Assembly: GCF_000377565.1 (NCBI RefSeq)
Contig: NZ_KB898354.1
Coordinates: forward strand, 310,001 to 374,000
DNA length: 64,000 nucleotides
From: Rhizobium sp. 2MFCol3.1
GTDB taxonomy: Bacteria > Pseudomonadota > Alphaproteobacteria > Rhizobiales > Rhizobiaceae
Direction: 5' to 3'
Positions within the stretch are counted from its first letter, which is position 1. Each line of letters begins with the position of its first letter. The translations under genes and the position numbers were made by a program. The notes under the pieces were generated by a model. That model searched no databases. It was not told the DNA's origin and saw only the letters and a program-made list of their open reading frames with translations. Below are positions 1-9,154 of this stretch, in pieces.

Positions 1-68
1 TCCGGCTTGCCCATCGGCAAGGCGGCGACGTTTTCGCCATCGCTGGCATTTTGCAGGCGTTGCAACAT
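1..68 (-). CDS. 5' fragment of an unidentified gene leaving the window at the left edge
   Basis: An ATG at 68 on the minus strand opens a frame that stays open to the window edge, giving about 22 residues beginning MLQRLQNASDGE. A GGAAG Shine-Dalgarno-like motif lies about eight bases upstream of the ATG, and the frame is divergent from the lipoprotein gene at 284. Too little protein is visible to name a family. It may be a short chance ORF, so confidence is low. Confidence 0.35.
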   Translation of the reverse strand, partial: MLQRLQNASDGENVAALPMGKP

Positions 69-283
69 GATCCGACTTCCATCCGCGCCATCGGCGCACC
101 GCTCCGGGCGGGCGCCGGATAATCGATTCCCGCGCTCATATTCTCGCTGCTGTCGATGATGGAAATATTACAGGGTGGGTGAGGCGGCGGGTTACGTCCA
201 ATTGGGTAATCCTTGATTGTGGATTAGTATTGATTGCAATTTTTAGGATTGTTACTCCTTTGCAAGTTTGAGGGGAACAATTC

Positions 284-1162
284 ATGTTTACACCATTGCG
301 GGTGCTGGCATTGCTGGCAGCGTTGATGCTTGCCGCGTGCGCGAGTGTCGATGCCAAGAAGATTGCGAAATTTGGAGAAGCAACCACCGAGGTTGCCCAG
401 ATCGTTGCGCATGTTCCCGAGGTGGCTGACAAGGTAGCCGCGCAAGATGCATTTGAAGATCAGGCCACGACGTTCGAAAGCCGTTCTGGGGATCCAAGTT
501 TTCCGCCCGCGGTTCCAGATCGGGATGAGAAACTGCGAAAAATCTGGGCGGTGCGCATTGGTACTCTGAATGCGATCTCCAACTACGGCGCTGCGCTGGC
601 TGCGGCTGCAAGTGGTGAAGATGCCACGAAACTGGATAGTGCTGTCGGGAATTTGAAAACGGCGGTGAATACCGTGCCGACAGTCGCCAAGAATGAGAGA
701 TTTCAAGGCGCTGCATCCCTCGTTCAGAGCACCAGCAAACGTTTGTTTACTCACGTCTCGGATGCGCGTCTGCGAGAGGCCATCACCGAAGCCCATCCTC
801 TGATCGTTAAGAGTGCTGCGCTGTTGACTACCGACTTAGAAAACGTTGGGTCGATCATCGAGGGCAACTACAAGAGTTGGCTACGGGCGAAGAAGCTCAT
901 ACTCCGCGACGCTCGAGAGGACGGAACCAGTGCTGACCTATACAGCATGTATCAACAGTTCTCGAAAGACTTCGATGAGATGCAAGTGACCATCGCTTTC
1001 TTTCGTCCTCAGCATGCTCCGCGTTACAAAGAGCTGCTGTCGAAAATGGTCGATGCTCATGCGGCGTTGAAAACACCCGATGCTGATGCCGTTAAGATCG
1101 ACGATTTTGTCTCGGCTGTCAAAGAGATGGCCGATGCTTTCAAACAACTGAACAACAAATAG
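284..1162 (+). CDS. uncharacterised secreted lipoprotein
   Basis: This 292-residue protein begins with a classic lipoprotein signal: a short basic start, a leucine/alanine-rich core and a lipobox LAAC ending at Cys19. It should be lipidated and held in an envelope membrane facing the periplasm. The mature part is mostly predicted helix with alternating charged and alanine-rich segments. I recognise no named domain. A gaggggaac Shine-Dalgarno precedes the ATG. The next gene starts five bases after the stop, so the two are probably co-transcribed and functionally linked. The pair is clearly more A/T-rich than the following sugar genes and uses codons such as AAA, TTT and AAT freely, which suggests horizontal acquisition (inference). 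Function unknown. Confidence 0.8.
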   Translation: MFTPLRVLALLAALMLAACASVDAKKIAKFGEATTEVAQIVAHVPEVADKVAAQDAFEDQATTFESRSGDPSFPPAVPDRDEKLRKIWAVRIGTLNAISNYGAALAAAASGEDATKLDSAVGNLKTAVNTVPTVAKNERFQGAASLVQSTSKRLFTHVSDARLREAITEAHPLIVKSAALLTTDLENVGSIIEGNYKSWLRAKKLILRDAREDGTSADLYSMYQQFSKDFDEMQVTIAFFRPQHAPRYKELLSKMVDAHAALKTPDADAVKIDDFVSAVKEMADAFKQLNNK

Positions 1163-1166
1163 GGGA

Positions 1167-1463
1167 ATGACCATGGCGATCACTCCGTTGGATGAGTGCA
1201 TTGATGCTCTTTTTGATCGCATTGATATGACGGCAAATAAAGTCGAACGTGCTGAGCTCATCAAGATCAAGAACAAGCTTATTGCCTTGAGAAAGAAACA
1301 GTTGCTGACCGAGCTCGATCAAAACTCGGATCAATATCTAGAGATTACCGGTCATCTCGAAGCCATAACCGCCGACATGAAGGCGACCATTGACGCGATC
1401 GATGCAGCAAGCCAGGCGGCGGCTCTGCTTGTTCGGATATCGGCGTTGCTGGCGGGCGTCTAA
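1167..1463 (+). CDS. small all-helical hypothetical protein paired with the upstream lipoprotein
   Basis: A 98-residue protein starting MTMAITPLDECIDALF, with an internal in-frame ATG two codons later. The middle (about residues 15-50) is rich in Glu, Lys and Ile in a heptad-like pattern, and the C-terminus is an alanine-rich hydrophobic helix ending VRISALLAGV. I see no signal peptide. It follows the lipoprotein stop by four bases with an aggggaatg ribosome-binding context, so it is an operon partner. It may bind the lipoprotein or the membrane through its C-terminal helix, but that is inference. No family recognised. Confidence 0.7.
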   Translation: MTMAITPLDECIDALFDRIDMTANKVERAELIKIKNKLIALRKKQLLTELDQNSDQYLEITGHLEAITADMKATIDAIDAASQAAALLVRISALLAGV

Positions 1464-1469
1464 CCCCAC

Positions 1470-2381
1470 TCAAACCCCAAGCTTATCCTTCGCCACCAGC
1501 GCCCCATGCTCGCTCACGACCCGCGCTGCGACCTTGGCGGCGAAGCGGGCGGCTTCAGGCGCGTCGTGGGTTTCCAGGTAATGGGCGATGAAGGCGCCGT
1601 TGAAGCTGTCGCCGGCGCTTGTGGTGTCGACGACCTGCTCGACCCGCTCGGAGGGAACAAAGGTCTCGTCGCCGTCGAAATCGAGCGTTATGCCGTCGGC
1701 GCCGTTCTTGACGACGACGTCGCGGACGCCGAGTGCGCGGTAGCGGTGGATGGTCGCCTCGATCGAGACGTCGCCGAAGTGCAGGGCCTCGTCCTCGAAG
1801 CTTGGTAGCACCATCGATGCTGCGCGCGCGCCTTCGCTGATGGTCGCATGCATCTCGTCATAGCCCGACCACAGGCGCGGGCGGATGTTGGGGTCGAAGG
1901 CGACGAGCTTGCCGGATGCCTTGGCGCGGCGTGCTTCGGCAAGCAACGTGTCGGCGTCGTCGCGCGAGAGTATCGCCAGCGTGATGCCGGAGAAATAGAC
2001 GACGTCGGCGCCTTCGATCGCCTGGCGCAGGAAGTCGGCATCGGCGGCGAGCTGGCGGGCGGCGGAGTTGTCGCGCCAGTAGCTGAAGGAGCGTTCGCCA
2101 TCCTTCAGGCTGATCATGTAGAGGCCGGGCGCCTTGCCCTTGATGCGGCGAATGCTCTCCGTGCCGATGCCGGCTTCAGCGAAGAAGGCCACCATCTCGT
2201 CGGACATGGCGTCGTCGCCGAGCGCGGTGCAGTAGTCGACCGACCAATCCTTATCGAGGCAGGCGCGGGCATACCAGGCGGTGTTCAGCGTATCGCCGGC
2301 AAAGCCCTTGCGCAGCAGCCCGGCGCCGGCCTGCGACAGCTCCACCATGCACTCACCGATCGATAGAAAACGTCCGCCCAC
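1470..2381 (-). CDS. kdgK: 2-dehydro-3-deoxygluconokinase (PfkB family)
   Basis: Phosphorylates 2-keto-3-deoxygluconate with ATP to KDPG, feeding hexuronate and sugar-acid breakdown into the Entner-Doudoroff pathway in the cytoplasm. The 303-residue protein has the PfkB layout: an N-terminal substrate region with GDTLNTAWYA near residue 29, the FDPNIRPRLW stretch near 164, and the C-terminal signature DTTSAGDSFNGAF at 252-264 with catalytic base Asp258. The anion-hole motif reads SAGD rather than the usual GAGD, as in many KDG kinases. The frame stays open far upstream, but a strong GGGGAGG seven bases before the GTG at 2381 fixes the start; the longer frame is a shadow of the gene on the other strand. 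Divergent from the alpha-glucosidase gene. PfkB substrate assignment from sequence alone is fairly secure here. Confidence 0.85.
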   Translation of the reverse strand: MGGRFLSIGECMVELSQAGAGLLRKGFAGDTLNTAWYARACLDKDWSVDYCTALGDDAMSDEMVAFFAEAGIGTESIRRIKGKAPGLYMISLKDGERSFSYWRDNSAARQLAADADFLRQAIEGADVVYFSGITLAILSRDDADTLLAEARRAKASGKLVAFDPNIRPRLWSGYDEMHATISEGARAASMVLPSFEDEALHFGDVSIEATIHRYRALGVRDVVVKNGADGITLDFDGDETFVPSERVEQVVDTTSAGDSFNGAFIAHYLETHDAPEAARFAAKVAARVVSEHGALVAKDKLGV

Positions 2382-2600
2382 TGCTAGCCTCCCCAGATGT
2401 TGCGTGTTCGCTGATACGCGCCGCGCGCCACGCTGACAAGCGCGGATTGGCTGGATATCGCGATGCGGGTGGGCGCGGGACCACCACGGGCTGGCCGGTG
2501 TCTTTGCAACTGGCGCGCAAAAAGACGTGAGCGCGGTTGTCTTTTGCTTTCTGCGCTTTAGTCTCGGCGTGGACACGAACATGGCGAGGATTTGCGACAG

Positions 2601-4253
2601 ATGGTGGTTCGGACGGGCGGGAATGCGGACTGGTGGCGGGGTGCTGTTGTCTATCAGGTCTATCCGAGATCGTTTCAGGATACGAATGGCGACGGGCTGG
2701 GCGATCTCAAGGGGATCACGAGACGTCTGCCCTATATCGCCAGCCTCGGCGTCGACGCGATCTGGCTCTCGCCCTTCTTCAAGTCGCCGATGGCCGACAT
2801 GGGCTACGACGTTTCCGATTATTGCGACGTCGACCCGATTTTCGGGACGATCGCCGATTTCGACGAGATGATGGTGGCCGCGCATGCACTGGGTCTGAAG
2901 GTGATCATCGACCAGGTGATCTCGCATACCGCTGATGTGCACCCCTGGTTCGTCGAAAGCCGCTCCAGCCGCACCAACGACAAGGCCGACTGGTATGTCT
3001 GGGCCGACCCGAAGCCGGATGGGACGGCGCCGAACAACTGGCTGTCGATCTTCGGTGGGCCGGGCTGGGAATGGGACGGCGTGCGCCGGCAGTATTACCA
3101 GCACAACTTCCTCACCTCGCAGCCGGATCTGAACTTCCACAATGCCGACGTTCAGGACGCGCTGCTGAAGACGGTGAAATTCTGGCTCGACCGCGGGGTC
3201 GACGGCTTCCGGCTGGATACCGTCAACTACTATTTCTGCGACAAGCTCCTGCGCGACAACCCTCCGCACGAGCCCGATACCAGCGATGGCGGGCTGGATG
3301 CGCCGGATACCAACCCCTATGGGATGCAGAACCATCTCTACGACAAGACGCAGCCTGAAAATATCGGCTTCCTGCAGCGTTTTCGCGCGCTGCTCGACCG
3401 CTATGAGGGGCGCACGACGGCGGGCGAGGTGGGCGACGGGGCGCGCTCGCTGAAGACGGTCGCGGCTTATACGACTGGCGGCGACAAGCTGCACATGTGT
3501 TACACTTTCGACCTGCTTGGCCCTGAATTCACCGCGGCCCATATCCGCAACTGCGTCGATGCCTTCCAGAAATCGGTGGCCGATGGCTGGGTCTGCTGGG
3601 CCTTCTCCAACCACGACGTCAACCGTCATCTCAGCCGTTTCGCCAAGACGGTGGAAGAGAGGCCGGTGGTTGCCAAGCTGGCGATCTCGGTGCTTGCGAC
3701 GCTGCGCGGTTCGATCTGCCTCTACCAGGGCGAGGAACTCGGGCTGCCGGAAGCCGATCTCGCCTTCGAGGACCTGCGCGACCCCTACGGCATCCGCTTC
3801 TGGCCGGCCTTCAAGGGCCGCGACGGATGCCGCACGCCGATGCCCTGGGAAGCAGCCAAGGCGCATGCCGGCTTCACGACGGCCGAGAAATCCTGGCTAC
3901 CGGTGCCCTATGAGCAGGCTGCGCTCTCGGTGGATGTTCAGGAAGGCGATGCGCATTCGGTGCTCACCCACTACCGCGACACACTGGCCTTCCGCAAAAA
4001 GCATCCGGCGCTGATCGACGGGGCGATGACCTTCCTCGACACCAACCAGGATTTACTGGTGTTTACGCGGAGGAAAGACAGCGAGACGCTGCTGTTTGTA
4101 TTCAACCTGACACGGGAGGCTGCGGCGTTCGGCTTGCCTGCAGGGATGGTGCTTGGCGAGCGGCTGGAAATGCCGGGGGCGGGTGGAACCGTTGACGGCG
4201 GCAAGGTGGTGCTCGGGGCGCTGGAAGGGTTTTGCGCGCGGGTAACAACGTAG
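2601..4253 (+). CDS. aglA: alpha-glucosidase, GH13 family
   Basis: Hydrolyses terminal alpha-glucosidic bonds of maltose-like or related disaccharides in the cytoplasm. The 550-residue protein shows the GH13 regions in order: VDAIWLSPFF, IIDQVISHTAD (region I), GFRLDTVNYY (region II, nucleophile Asp206), TAGEVGD (acid/base Glu276) and FSNHDVNRH (transition-state Asp339). The length fits the rhizobial AglA type (about 550 residues). A TTG at 2592 is also open, but it lies only one base after the GAGGA at 2586-2590, whereas the ATG at 2601 has a ten-base spacing, so ATG is preferred. There is no sugar ABC transporter beside it, unlike classical agl operons, so natural substrate and symbol are less certain than the family. 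Confidence 0.85.
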   Translation: MVVRTGGNADWWRGAVVYQVYPRSFQDTNGDGLGDLKGITRRLPYIASLGVDAIWLSPFFKSPMADMGYDVSDYCDVDPIFGTIADFDEMMVAAHALGLKVIIDQVISHTADVHPWFVESRSSRTNDKADWYVWADPKPDGTAPNNWLSIFGGPGWEWDGVRRQYYQHNFLTSQPDLNFHNADVQDALLKTVKFWLDRGVDGFRLDTVNYYFCDKLLRDNPPHEPDTSDGGLDAPDTNPYGMQNHLYDKTQPENIGFLQRFRALLDRYEGRTTAGEVGDGARSLKTVAAYTTGGDKLHMCYTFDLLGPEFTAAHIRNCVDAFQKSVADGWVCWAFSNHDVNRHLSRFAKTVEERPVVAKLAISVLATLRGSICLYQGEELGLPEADLAFEDLRDPYGIRFWPAFKGRDGCRTPMPWEAAKAHAGFTTAEKSWLPVPYEQAALSVDVQEGDAHSVLTHYRDTLAFRKKHPALIDGAMTFLDTNQDLLVFTRRKDSETLLFVFNLTREAAAFGLPAGMVLGERLEMPGAGGTVDGGKVVLGALEGFCARVTT

Positions 4254-4263
4254 GAGCGAAGCG

Positions 4264-4446
4264 ATGGCGGTCACTGAAGCAATATTCGATTTCGATCTGG
4301 CGGAAATGCTCGATTCCGATGAGGCCATCGAAACCTATCTCGACGAAGTGCTGAAGACGGGCGATGCAGCCTTAATCGCGTCGGCCCCTGACGTTGTCCT
4401 GTGCGCCAAACGCGCGAGCGACAACACCGTCGGCTGTCGGACTTAG
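4264..4446 (+). pseudogene. degraded addiction-module antidote (HigA/TIGR02684-like antitoxin) remnant
   Basis: The first 40 or so residues (FDLAEMLDSDEAIETYLDEV, then LKTGDAALIAS) match the conserved N-terminus of the small antitoxins usually annotated as putative addiction module antidote protein. The rest, which should be the helix-turn-helix with an ARxxGxxRExLYKxLS pattern, is replaced by unrelated residues and a stop at codon 61; intact members run to about 95-105 residues. A small deletion in the LGDV region and later frame loss can explain this. It has a good ribosome-binding site 11 bases after the alpha-glucosidase stop. No partner toxin is visible on either side. Probably non-functional. 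Confidence 0.55.
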
Positions 4447-4493
4447 TGAGATCTTGAGTTACGCGATTGAAGTGACGGTCGCCAACCCAGACC

Positions 4494-6191
4494 TCACCCG
4501 ATCAGCTTGAACTGGTCGACATCCACCATGCCCATGTCCGAGATCTTCAGATGCGGGATGACGGGCAGCGGCAGGAAGGCGACCTGGAGGAAGGGTTCTT
4601 CGAGCGTCGTGCCGAGGGCGTAGGCGGCTTTTCGCAGGTCGTGCAGCGTGTCGCGGACGGTCTCGTAGGGTTCGAGGCTCATCAGGCCGGCGAGCGGCAG
4701 CGGGATCTCGCCGGTGACCTTGCCGTCCTCGACGACGACGAAGCCGCCCTTGATCTCGCCGAGCCGGTTGGCGGCCATGGCCATGTCGTCCTCGCTGACG
4801 CCGACGACGCAGATGTTGTGGCTGTCATGGCCGACGGTGGAGGCGATCGCGCCCTTCTTCAGGCCGAAGCCCTGGACGAAGCCGTTGGCGTGGTTGCCGT
4901 TCTTGCCGTGGCGCTCGATGACGGCGACCTTGATGATGTCGTTGTCGAGATCGACCGCCGTCTGGTTGCCCTTGACGGGCAGGCGATAGCGGCGGTGTTC
5001 GGTGATGATCTTGCCCGGCATGACGCCGATAACGGGTGTTTCGCCATCGGCGACCGGCACGCCGAAGTGCGCGGCGTTGACCGGCCGGGCCTTAACGCTG
5101 TCGAGGCCGACGGGGGCGATGGGCTTGCGGGTTTCGAAGAGCGCCGAGGTCACTTTGCGGCCGGCGGAGAAGACCATTTCGGCCTTGCAGTTCTCAAGGC
5201 TGTCGAGGATCGCGAGGTCCGCGCGCCAGCCGGGGGCGACGAGGCCCCGGTCTCTAAGCCCAAAGGCGCGGGCGGCGGAGATCGAGGCGGCGCGGTAGAT
5301 GGCGAGCGGCTCGACGCCGTTTTTGATGGCGGTGCGGATCATGTAGTCGAGATGGCCCTGCTCGGCGATATCCAGCGGGTTGCGGTCGTCGGTGCAGAGC
5401 GCCAGATGCGGCGACAGGCGCTCGGTGATGATCGACATCAGCGCGTGCAGATCCTTGGAGACTGAGCCTTCGCGCACCAGGATGTGCATGCCCTTGCGGA
5501 TCTTTTCCAGCGCCTCTTCGGCGCTCGTGCATTCATGCTCGGTGCGGATGCCGGCTGCGAGATAGCCGTTGAGATCATTGCCCGAGAGAAGCGGGGCGTG
5601 GCCGTCGATGTGGTCGCCCTGGAACGCCGCCAACTTCGCCATGCAGACGGGATCCTTGTGGATCACGCCGGGGAAGTTCATGAATTCGGCAAGCCCGATG
5701 ACCTTCTCGTGGTCGCGGAAGGGCAGAAGCTTTTCGATCGGCAGGTCGGCGCCTGATGTTTCCAGATGCGTGGCGGGGACGCATGAGGAGAGCTGGACGC
5801 GGATGTCCATGATGGTTTGTTCGGCCGAATCCAGAAAATAGCGGATGCCTTCTTCGCCGAGCACGTTGGCGATCTCGTGCGGGTCGCAGATCACGGTGGT
5901 GACGCCATAGGGGAGCACGCAGCGGTCGAACTCGTGCGGGGTGACGAGCGAGCTTTCGATGTGGAGATGCGTGTCGATGAAGCCGGGGACGACGATGCGG
6001 CCGGATATGTCGATCTCGGTCTTGCCGTTGTAATCGCCGCAGGTGCCGACGATGGTGTCGCCGGAGATGGCGATGTCCGATTGCACCAGTTCGCCCGTCA
6101 CAAGATCGAAAAACCGCCCGCCCTTGAGCACGATATCGGCCGGCTCGCGGCCGGTTCCCTGGTCGATGAGGCGTTCTAGTCTTTCGGTCAT
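4494..6191 (-). CDS. ade: adenine deaminase
   Basis: Converts adenine to hypoxanthine and ammonia in purine salvage. The 565-residue length is typical of the Ade family of the amidohydrolase superfamily. Visible motifs are the metal-binding HLHIESS (His75, His77), [10 protein letters not shown] near 103, and CTDDRNP with metal ligand Asp268 or Asp269. The C-terminal domain is the Ade-specific one ([11 protein letters not shown], then [10 protein letters not shown]). The start is the ATG at 6191, preceded by a gagag motif; the frame is open further upstream, but that part covers the neighbouring regulator on the same strand in a different frame. Downstream of, but not clearly in one operon with, the OhrR-like gene (134-base gap). 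Confidence 0.95.
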   Translation of the reverse strand: MTERLERLIDQGTGREPADIVLKGGRFFDLVTGELVQSDIAISGDTIVGTCGDYNGKTEIDISGRIVVPGFIDTHLHIESSLVTPHEFDRCVLPYGVTTVICDPHEIANVLGEEGIRYFLDSAEQTIMDIRVQLSSCVPATHLETSGADLPIEKLLPFRDHEKVIGLAEFMNFPGVIHKDPVCMAKLAAFQGDHIDGHAPLLSGNDLNGYLAAGIRTEHECTSAEEALEKIRKGMHILVREGSVSKDLHALMSIITERLSPHLALCTDDRNPLDIAEQGHLDYMIRTAIKNGVEPLAIYRAASISAARAFGLRDRGLVAPGWRADLAILDSLENCKAEMVFSAGRKVTSALFETRKPIAPVGLDSVKARPVNAAHFGVPVADGETPVIGVMPGKIITEHRRYRLPVKGNQTAVDLDNDIIKVAVIERHGKNGNHANGFVQGFGLKKGAIASTVGHDSHNICVVGVSEDDMAMAANRLGEIKGGFVVVEDGKVTGEIPLPLAGLMSLEPYETVRDTLHDLRKAAYALGTTLEEPFLQVAFLPLPVIPHLKISDMGMVDVDQFKLIG

Positions 6192-6325
6192 GGGGCTCTC
6201 TGGTTCGGTGTCGTTGGGTGGCCACTCTAGAGAGGCGGGCGCTCGATGGGAAGGCGCGGATCGGTCTTGTCCTCGTCCATGCCGTCGCAGGGGTCGCCCC
6301 GTTCCGGGGTCGGGCAGGATTGCGT

Positions 6326-6799
6326 CTATTCGGCCTTGCCGAGGGCGCCGATCAGTGTGTGGATCTGCTGGTTCAAGGCTTCGATCTCGGTCAAGGTCAT
6401 GCCGGAGCGGCTGAGCAGCGTGTCGCCCAGGCATTTGCTGCGGGCGAGCATGTCGCGGCCCGCTGATGTCAGGAAGACGTTCACCTGGCGTTCGTCCTGG
6501 GTCGAGCGGCGACGTTCGAGGAGGCCTGCCTGCTCCAGCCGCTTCACCGGTGGGGTGATGGTGCTCGATTCCAGCGATAGGCGATCGGCGATGGCGCCGA
6601 TCGTGGCGCCGTCCTGCTCGCCCAGCACATTCAGCACCAGATATTGCGGATAGGTGATCCCCATCTCGTCCAGCATCGGCTTGTAGGTGCGGTTGATGGC
6701 GAGGCTTGCCGCGTAGAGCGAGAAGCACAGCTGGTCGTCCAGCGGCGGAGTGGTGATGCCGGGCGTGGGTCTATGGGAAGCGTGTATCTGGTCGGTCAT
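6326..6799 (-). CDS. MarR-family regulator of the OhrR type (organic peroxide sensor)
   Basis: A 157-residue winged-helix repressor. The N-terminal [13 protein letters not shown] keeps the reactive cysteine of OhrR (Cys25 here), and the DNA-binding segment [17 protein letters not shown] and wing [10 protein letters not shown] follow the family. A second cysteine, Cys123, lies about where the resolving cysteine of two-Cys OhrR proteins such as that of Xanthomonas is found. OhrR oxidised by organic hydroperoxide leaves its operator. Instead of an ohr gene, the divergent neighbour is a Tat-exported chloroperoxidase-type hydrolase. Two TATCGCGATA palindromes lie in the shared promoter region. Family is secure; the inducer is inferred. 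Confidence 0.85.
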   Translation of the reverse strand: MTDQIHASHRPTPGITTPPLDDQLCFSLYAASLAINRTYKPMLDEMGITYPQYLVLNVLGEQDGATIGAIADRLSLESSTITPPVKRLEQAGLLERRRSTQDERQVNVFLTSAGRDMLARSKCLGDTLLSRSGMTLTEIEALNQQIHTLIGALGKAE

Positions 6800-6845
6800 G
6801 CCGAGGCTCCATCTGTCTGTGCGATTACCACTATCATAAAAATGA

Positions 6846-6909
6846 TATCGCGATAATCTTTTTCGTAGACAGGAAAATCTGAGGTGCTATGAATATGTTT
6901 ATCGCGATA
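6846..6909. promoter_or_regulatory. two TATCGCGATA palindromes, candidate operators for the OhrR-like regulator
   Basis: Perfect ten-base palindromes TATCGCGATA occur at 6846-6855 and 6900-6909, 54 bases apart (close to five helical turns), inside the only intergenic region between the divergent regulator and hydrolase genes. Position and repetition suggest binding by the MarR/OhrR-type protein and mutual control of both genes. The sequence differs from the TACAATT-type site known for some OhrR proteins, so the assignment is inference. Confidence 0.55.
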
Positions 6910-6940
6910 TCGATTATTGCGAAAACAAATGGAGATGAAC

Positions 6941-7948
6941 ATGACTGACGACATCCAAAATGCCTCGAGACGGCATGTTATGGTCGCAGGGCTCGGCCTC
7001 GTCGCGACGGCCGCTGCCGCCTCCTTCACCAATTCGGCTGAAGCCGCGAGCCACAAGCATTCCGCAGCCGCCAACCAGAAGACCGCTCATTCGACAGCTA
7101 AGGACAAGAACGCCATGACCAGCAGCTACATCACCACCAAGGACGGCACGCAGATCTTCTACAAGGATTGGGGCACCGGTCAGCCGATCGTGTTCCATCA
7201 CGGCTGGCCGCTCAGCGCCGACGACTGGGATGCGCAGATGCTCTACTTCCTCGGCAAGGGCTACCGGGTGATCGCGCATGACCGTCGCGGCCATGGCCGC
7301 TCCAGCCAGCCGGGCCACGGCAACGACATGGATACCTATGCGGCCGATGTCGCCGAGCTTGCCGAACATCTGGATCTCAAGAATGCCATCCATGTCGGCC
7401 ATTCGACCGGTGGCGGCGAAGTCACGCGTTATGTCGGTAACTACGAGAGCCGTGGCCGGATTGCCAAGGCGGTGCTGATCGGCGCGATCCCGCCTGTCAT
7501 GCTGAAGTCCGACAAGAATCCGGGCGGCCTGCCGCTTGAAGTGTTCGATGGCTTCCGCACGTCAATTGCCGCCAACCGGGCACAATTCTATCGCGACATC
7601 CCCGAGGGCCCGTTCTACGGCTTCAACCGGCCGGGCGCCAAGGTCTCGCAGGGCGTGATCGACAATTGGTGGCGGCAGGGGATGATGGGCAGCGCCAAGG
7701 ATCAGTATGATTGCGTCGAGGTGTTTTCCGAAACGGATTTCACCGACGATCTCAAGAAGATCAAGGTTCCGGTTCTCGTCATGCATGGCACGGACGATCA
7801 GATCGTGCCGATCGCCGACTCGGCGCTGCTTGCCGCCAAGCTTTTGAAGAACGGCACGCTGAAGACCTATGACGGCCTGCCGCACGGCATGGCAACCACG
7901 CATGCCGACATCATCAACGCCGATCTCCTGAAATTCTTCCAGGCCTGA
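6941..7948 (+). CDS. Tat-exported alpha/beta hydrolase (non-haem chloroperoxidase type)
   Basis: The protein is 335 residues with a twin-arginine signal: SRRHVMVAG at residues 9-17, then an alanine-rich hydrophobic core to about residue 36. The hydrolase domain starts near residue 62 and carries the cofactor-free haloperoxidase pattern: oxyanion [11 protein letters not shown], nucleophile Ser155 in GHSTGG, an Asp in HGTDDQIVP (285/286) and His315 in LPHGMATTH. Such enzymes make peracids from carboxylic acids or act as esterases. Upstream in-frame TTG (6917) and ATG codons exist, but GGAG at 6931-6934 is best placed for the ATG at 6941, which also puts the RR motif near the start. Divergent from an OhrR-like repressor, so peroxide-linked control is likely. 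Confidence 0.85.
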   Translation: MTDDIQNASRRHVMVAGLGLVATAAAASFTNSAEAASHKHSAAANQKTAHSTAKDKNAMTSSYITTKDGTQIFYKDWGTGQPIVFHHGWPLSADDWDAQMLYFLGKGYRVIAHDRRGHGRSSQPGHGNDMDTYAADVAELAEHLDLKNAIHVGHSTGGGEVTRYVGNYESRGRIAKAVLIGAIPPVMLKSDKNPGGLPLEVFDGFRTSIAANRAQFYRDIPEGPFYGFNRPGAKVSQGVIDNWWRQGMMGSAKDQYDCVEVFSETDFTDDLKKIKVPVLVMHGTDDQIVPIADSALLAAKLLKNGTLKTYDGLPHGMATTHADIINADLLKFFQA

Positions 7949-7996
7949 TCAAGGCCGCTTGTGGCGAAGGCCATGTCGAAAGATCCGCAAACGAAA

Positions 7997-8022
7997 ACCG
8001 GGCGCCCGCGAGGGCGCCCGGT
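7997..8022 (-). terminator. rho-independent terminator of the amino-acid binding protein gene
   Basis: A perfect hairpin, ACCGGGCGCCC / GGGCGCCCGGT with loop GCGA, sits between two convergent genes. Read on the minus strand it is followed by TTTT, so it serves the gene at 8051-9154; it may also slow transcription from the hydrolase side. Confidence 0.8.
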
Positions 8023-8050
8023 CTGTATTTGATCGCAGAGGCGAGCCGAA

Positions 8051-9154
8051 TTACTCGGCGGAGACGATCTTGCCGTCTTCCCACTTGTAGAGGGAGAAGC
8101 TCTGCGAGGTCAGGTCGCCGGTTTCGCCGTAGGTGAGCTTGCCGATGGCGGTTGCGATCGGCTCGCCGGCCTTCAGCGCCGTTGCGACGGCTTCGGAATC
8201 TTCAGCACTTTTCGCCTTCTCGATGCCGGCCTTGATGACTTCGACGGCGGCATAGGCGTTCAGCGTGAAGGCTTCGGCCGGGATGCCCTTGGCCTTCAGC
8301 GCGTCGGCGGCAGCCTTGGAGTCGGGGCTCTTGGTGGCGTCGACGGCGTTGGTGAAGATGGTGCCGGCGGCAGCATCCGTGCCGATGTTCCAGAACTCGG
8401 TGTTCGACAGGCCGTCGCCGCCGATGATGACAGCATTGACCTGCAGGTCATGCAACTGGCGGGCGAGCAGGCCGCCTTCCGGGTGGTAGCCGCCGAAGTA
8501 GACGACGTCGACCTTCTCGGCCTTGAGACGCGTGGTCAGCGCGCTGAAATCCTTGTCGCCGGGCGACAGCGCGTCGTCGAGGACTTCCTTGATGCCGCCG
8601 GCGTTGATCGTCGCCTTGAAGTTGTCGGCGAGACCCTTACCGTAAGCACCCTTGTCGTTGATGATGGCGATGCGCTTGTCCTTGAAGTTCTTCAGGACGT
8701 AGTTGGCTGCGACTTCGGCCTGCTGGTCGTCGCGGCCGCAGGTGCGCAGAACGTTGGCGAGGCCACGCTTCGTCAGGTCAGGAGCCGTTGCGGTCGGGGT
8801 GACCATCAGCACGCCGTTTTCAGCGAAGACGTCGGAAGCCGGGATGGCGACGCCCGAAGTGACCGGGCCAACGACGAAGCGGATGCCGTCGCCGACGAGC
8901 TGGTTGGCGGCCGAAACGCCCTGCTTGGGCTCGCCGGCGTCGTCAGCGGTCTTCAGCACGACCTTTTCGCCGAGGATGCCGCCGGCCTTGTTGATTTCGT
9001 CGACGGCGGTCTGGGCGCCGTTCTTCACCTGGTCGCCGTAAGCGGCAACCGGGCCGGTCAGCGGTGCGATCAGGCCGATGGTGATGTCGGCATGCGCCAG
9101 CGGCGCGAAAGAGATGGAGGCAACCAGCGCCGCCGTCAGGGTCTTCAGGGTCAT
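8051..9154 (-). CDS. branched-chain amino acid ABC transporter substrate-binding protein (LivK/BraC type)
   Basis: A 367-residue periplasmic binding protein of the type I Leu/Ile/Val fold. The first 22 residues are a Sec signal peptide (hydrophobic core, cleavage after AHA). The mature N-terminus [20 protein letters not shown] and the segment QKLVGDG-like [15 protein letters not shown] are characteristic of the LivK/BraC family. It would deliver leucine, isoleucine, valine or related amino acids to a Liv permease. No permease or ATPase genes lie nearby, so it is an orphan binding protein that must use a transporter encoded elsewhere. A GGAGAGAC motif precedes the ATG, and a clear terminator lies downstream. 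A long, gene-free upstream region of over 400 bases suggests a long leader or complex regulation. Confidence 0.9.
   Translation of the reverse strand: MTLKTLTAALVASISFAPLAHADITIGLIAPLTGPVAAYGDQVKNGAQTAVDEINKAGGILGEKVVLKTADDAGEPKQGVSAANQLVGDGIRFVVGPVTSGVAIPASDVFAENGVLMVTPTATAPDLTKRGLANVLRTCGRDDQQAEVAANYVLKNFKDKRIAIINDKGAYGKGLADNFKATINAGGIKEVLDDALSPGDKDFSALTTRLKAEKVDVVYFGGYHPEGGLLARQLHDLQVNAVIIGGDGLSNTEFWNIGTDAAAGTIFTNAVDATKSPDSKAAADALKAKGIPAEAFTLNAYAAVEVIKAGIEKAKSAEDSEAVATALKAGEPIATAIGKLTYGETGDLTSQSFSLYKWEDGKIVSAE

Noticed and set aside
2592..2600. TTG start three codons before the chosen alpha-glucosidase ATG
   Set aside because: The GAGGA motif is only one base away from this TTG, too close for initiation, and is well spaced for the ATG at 2601.
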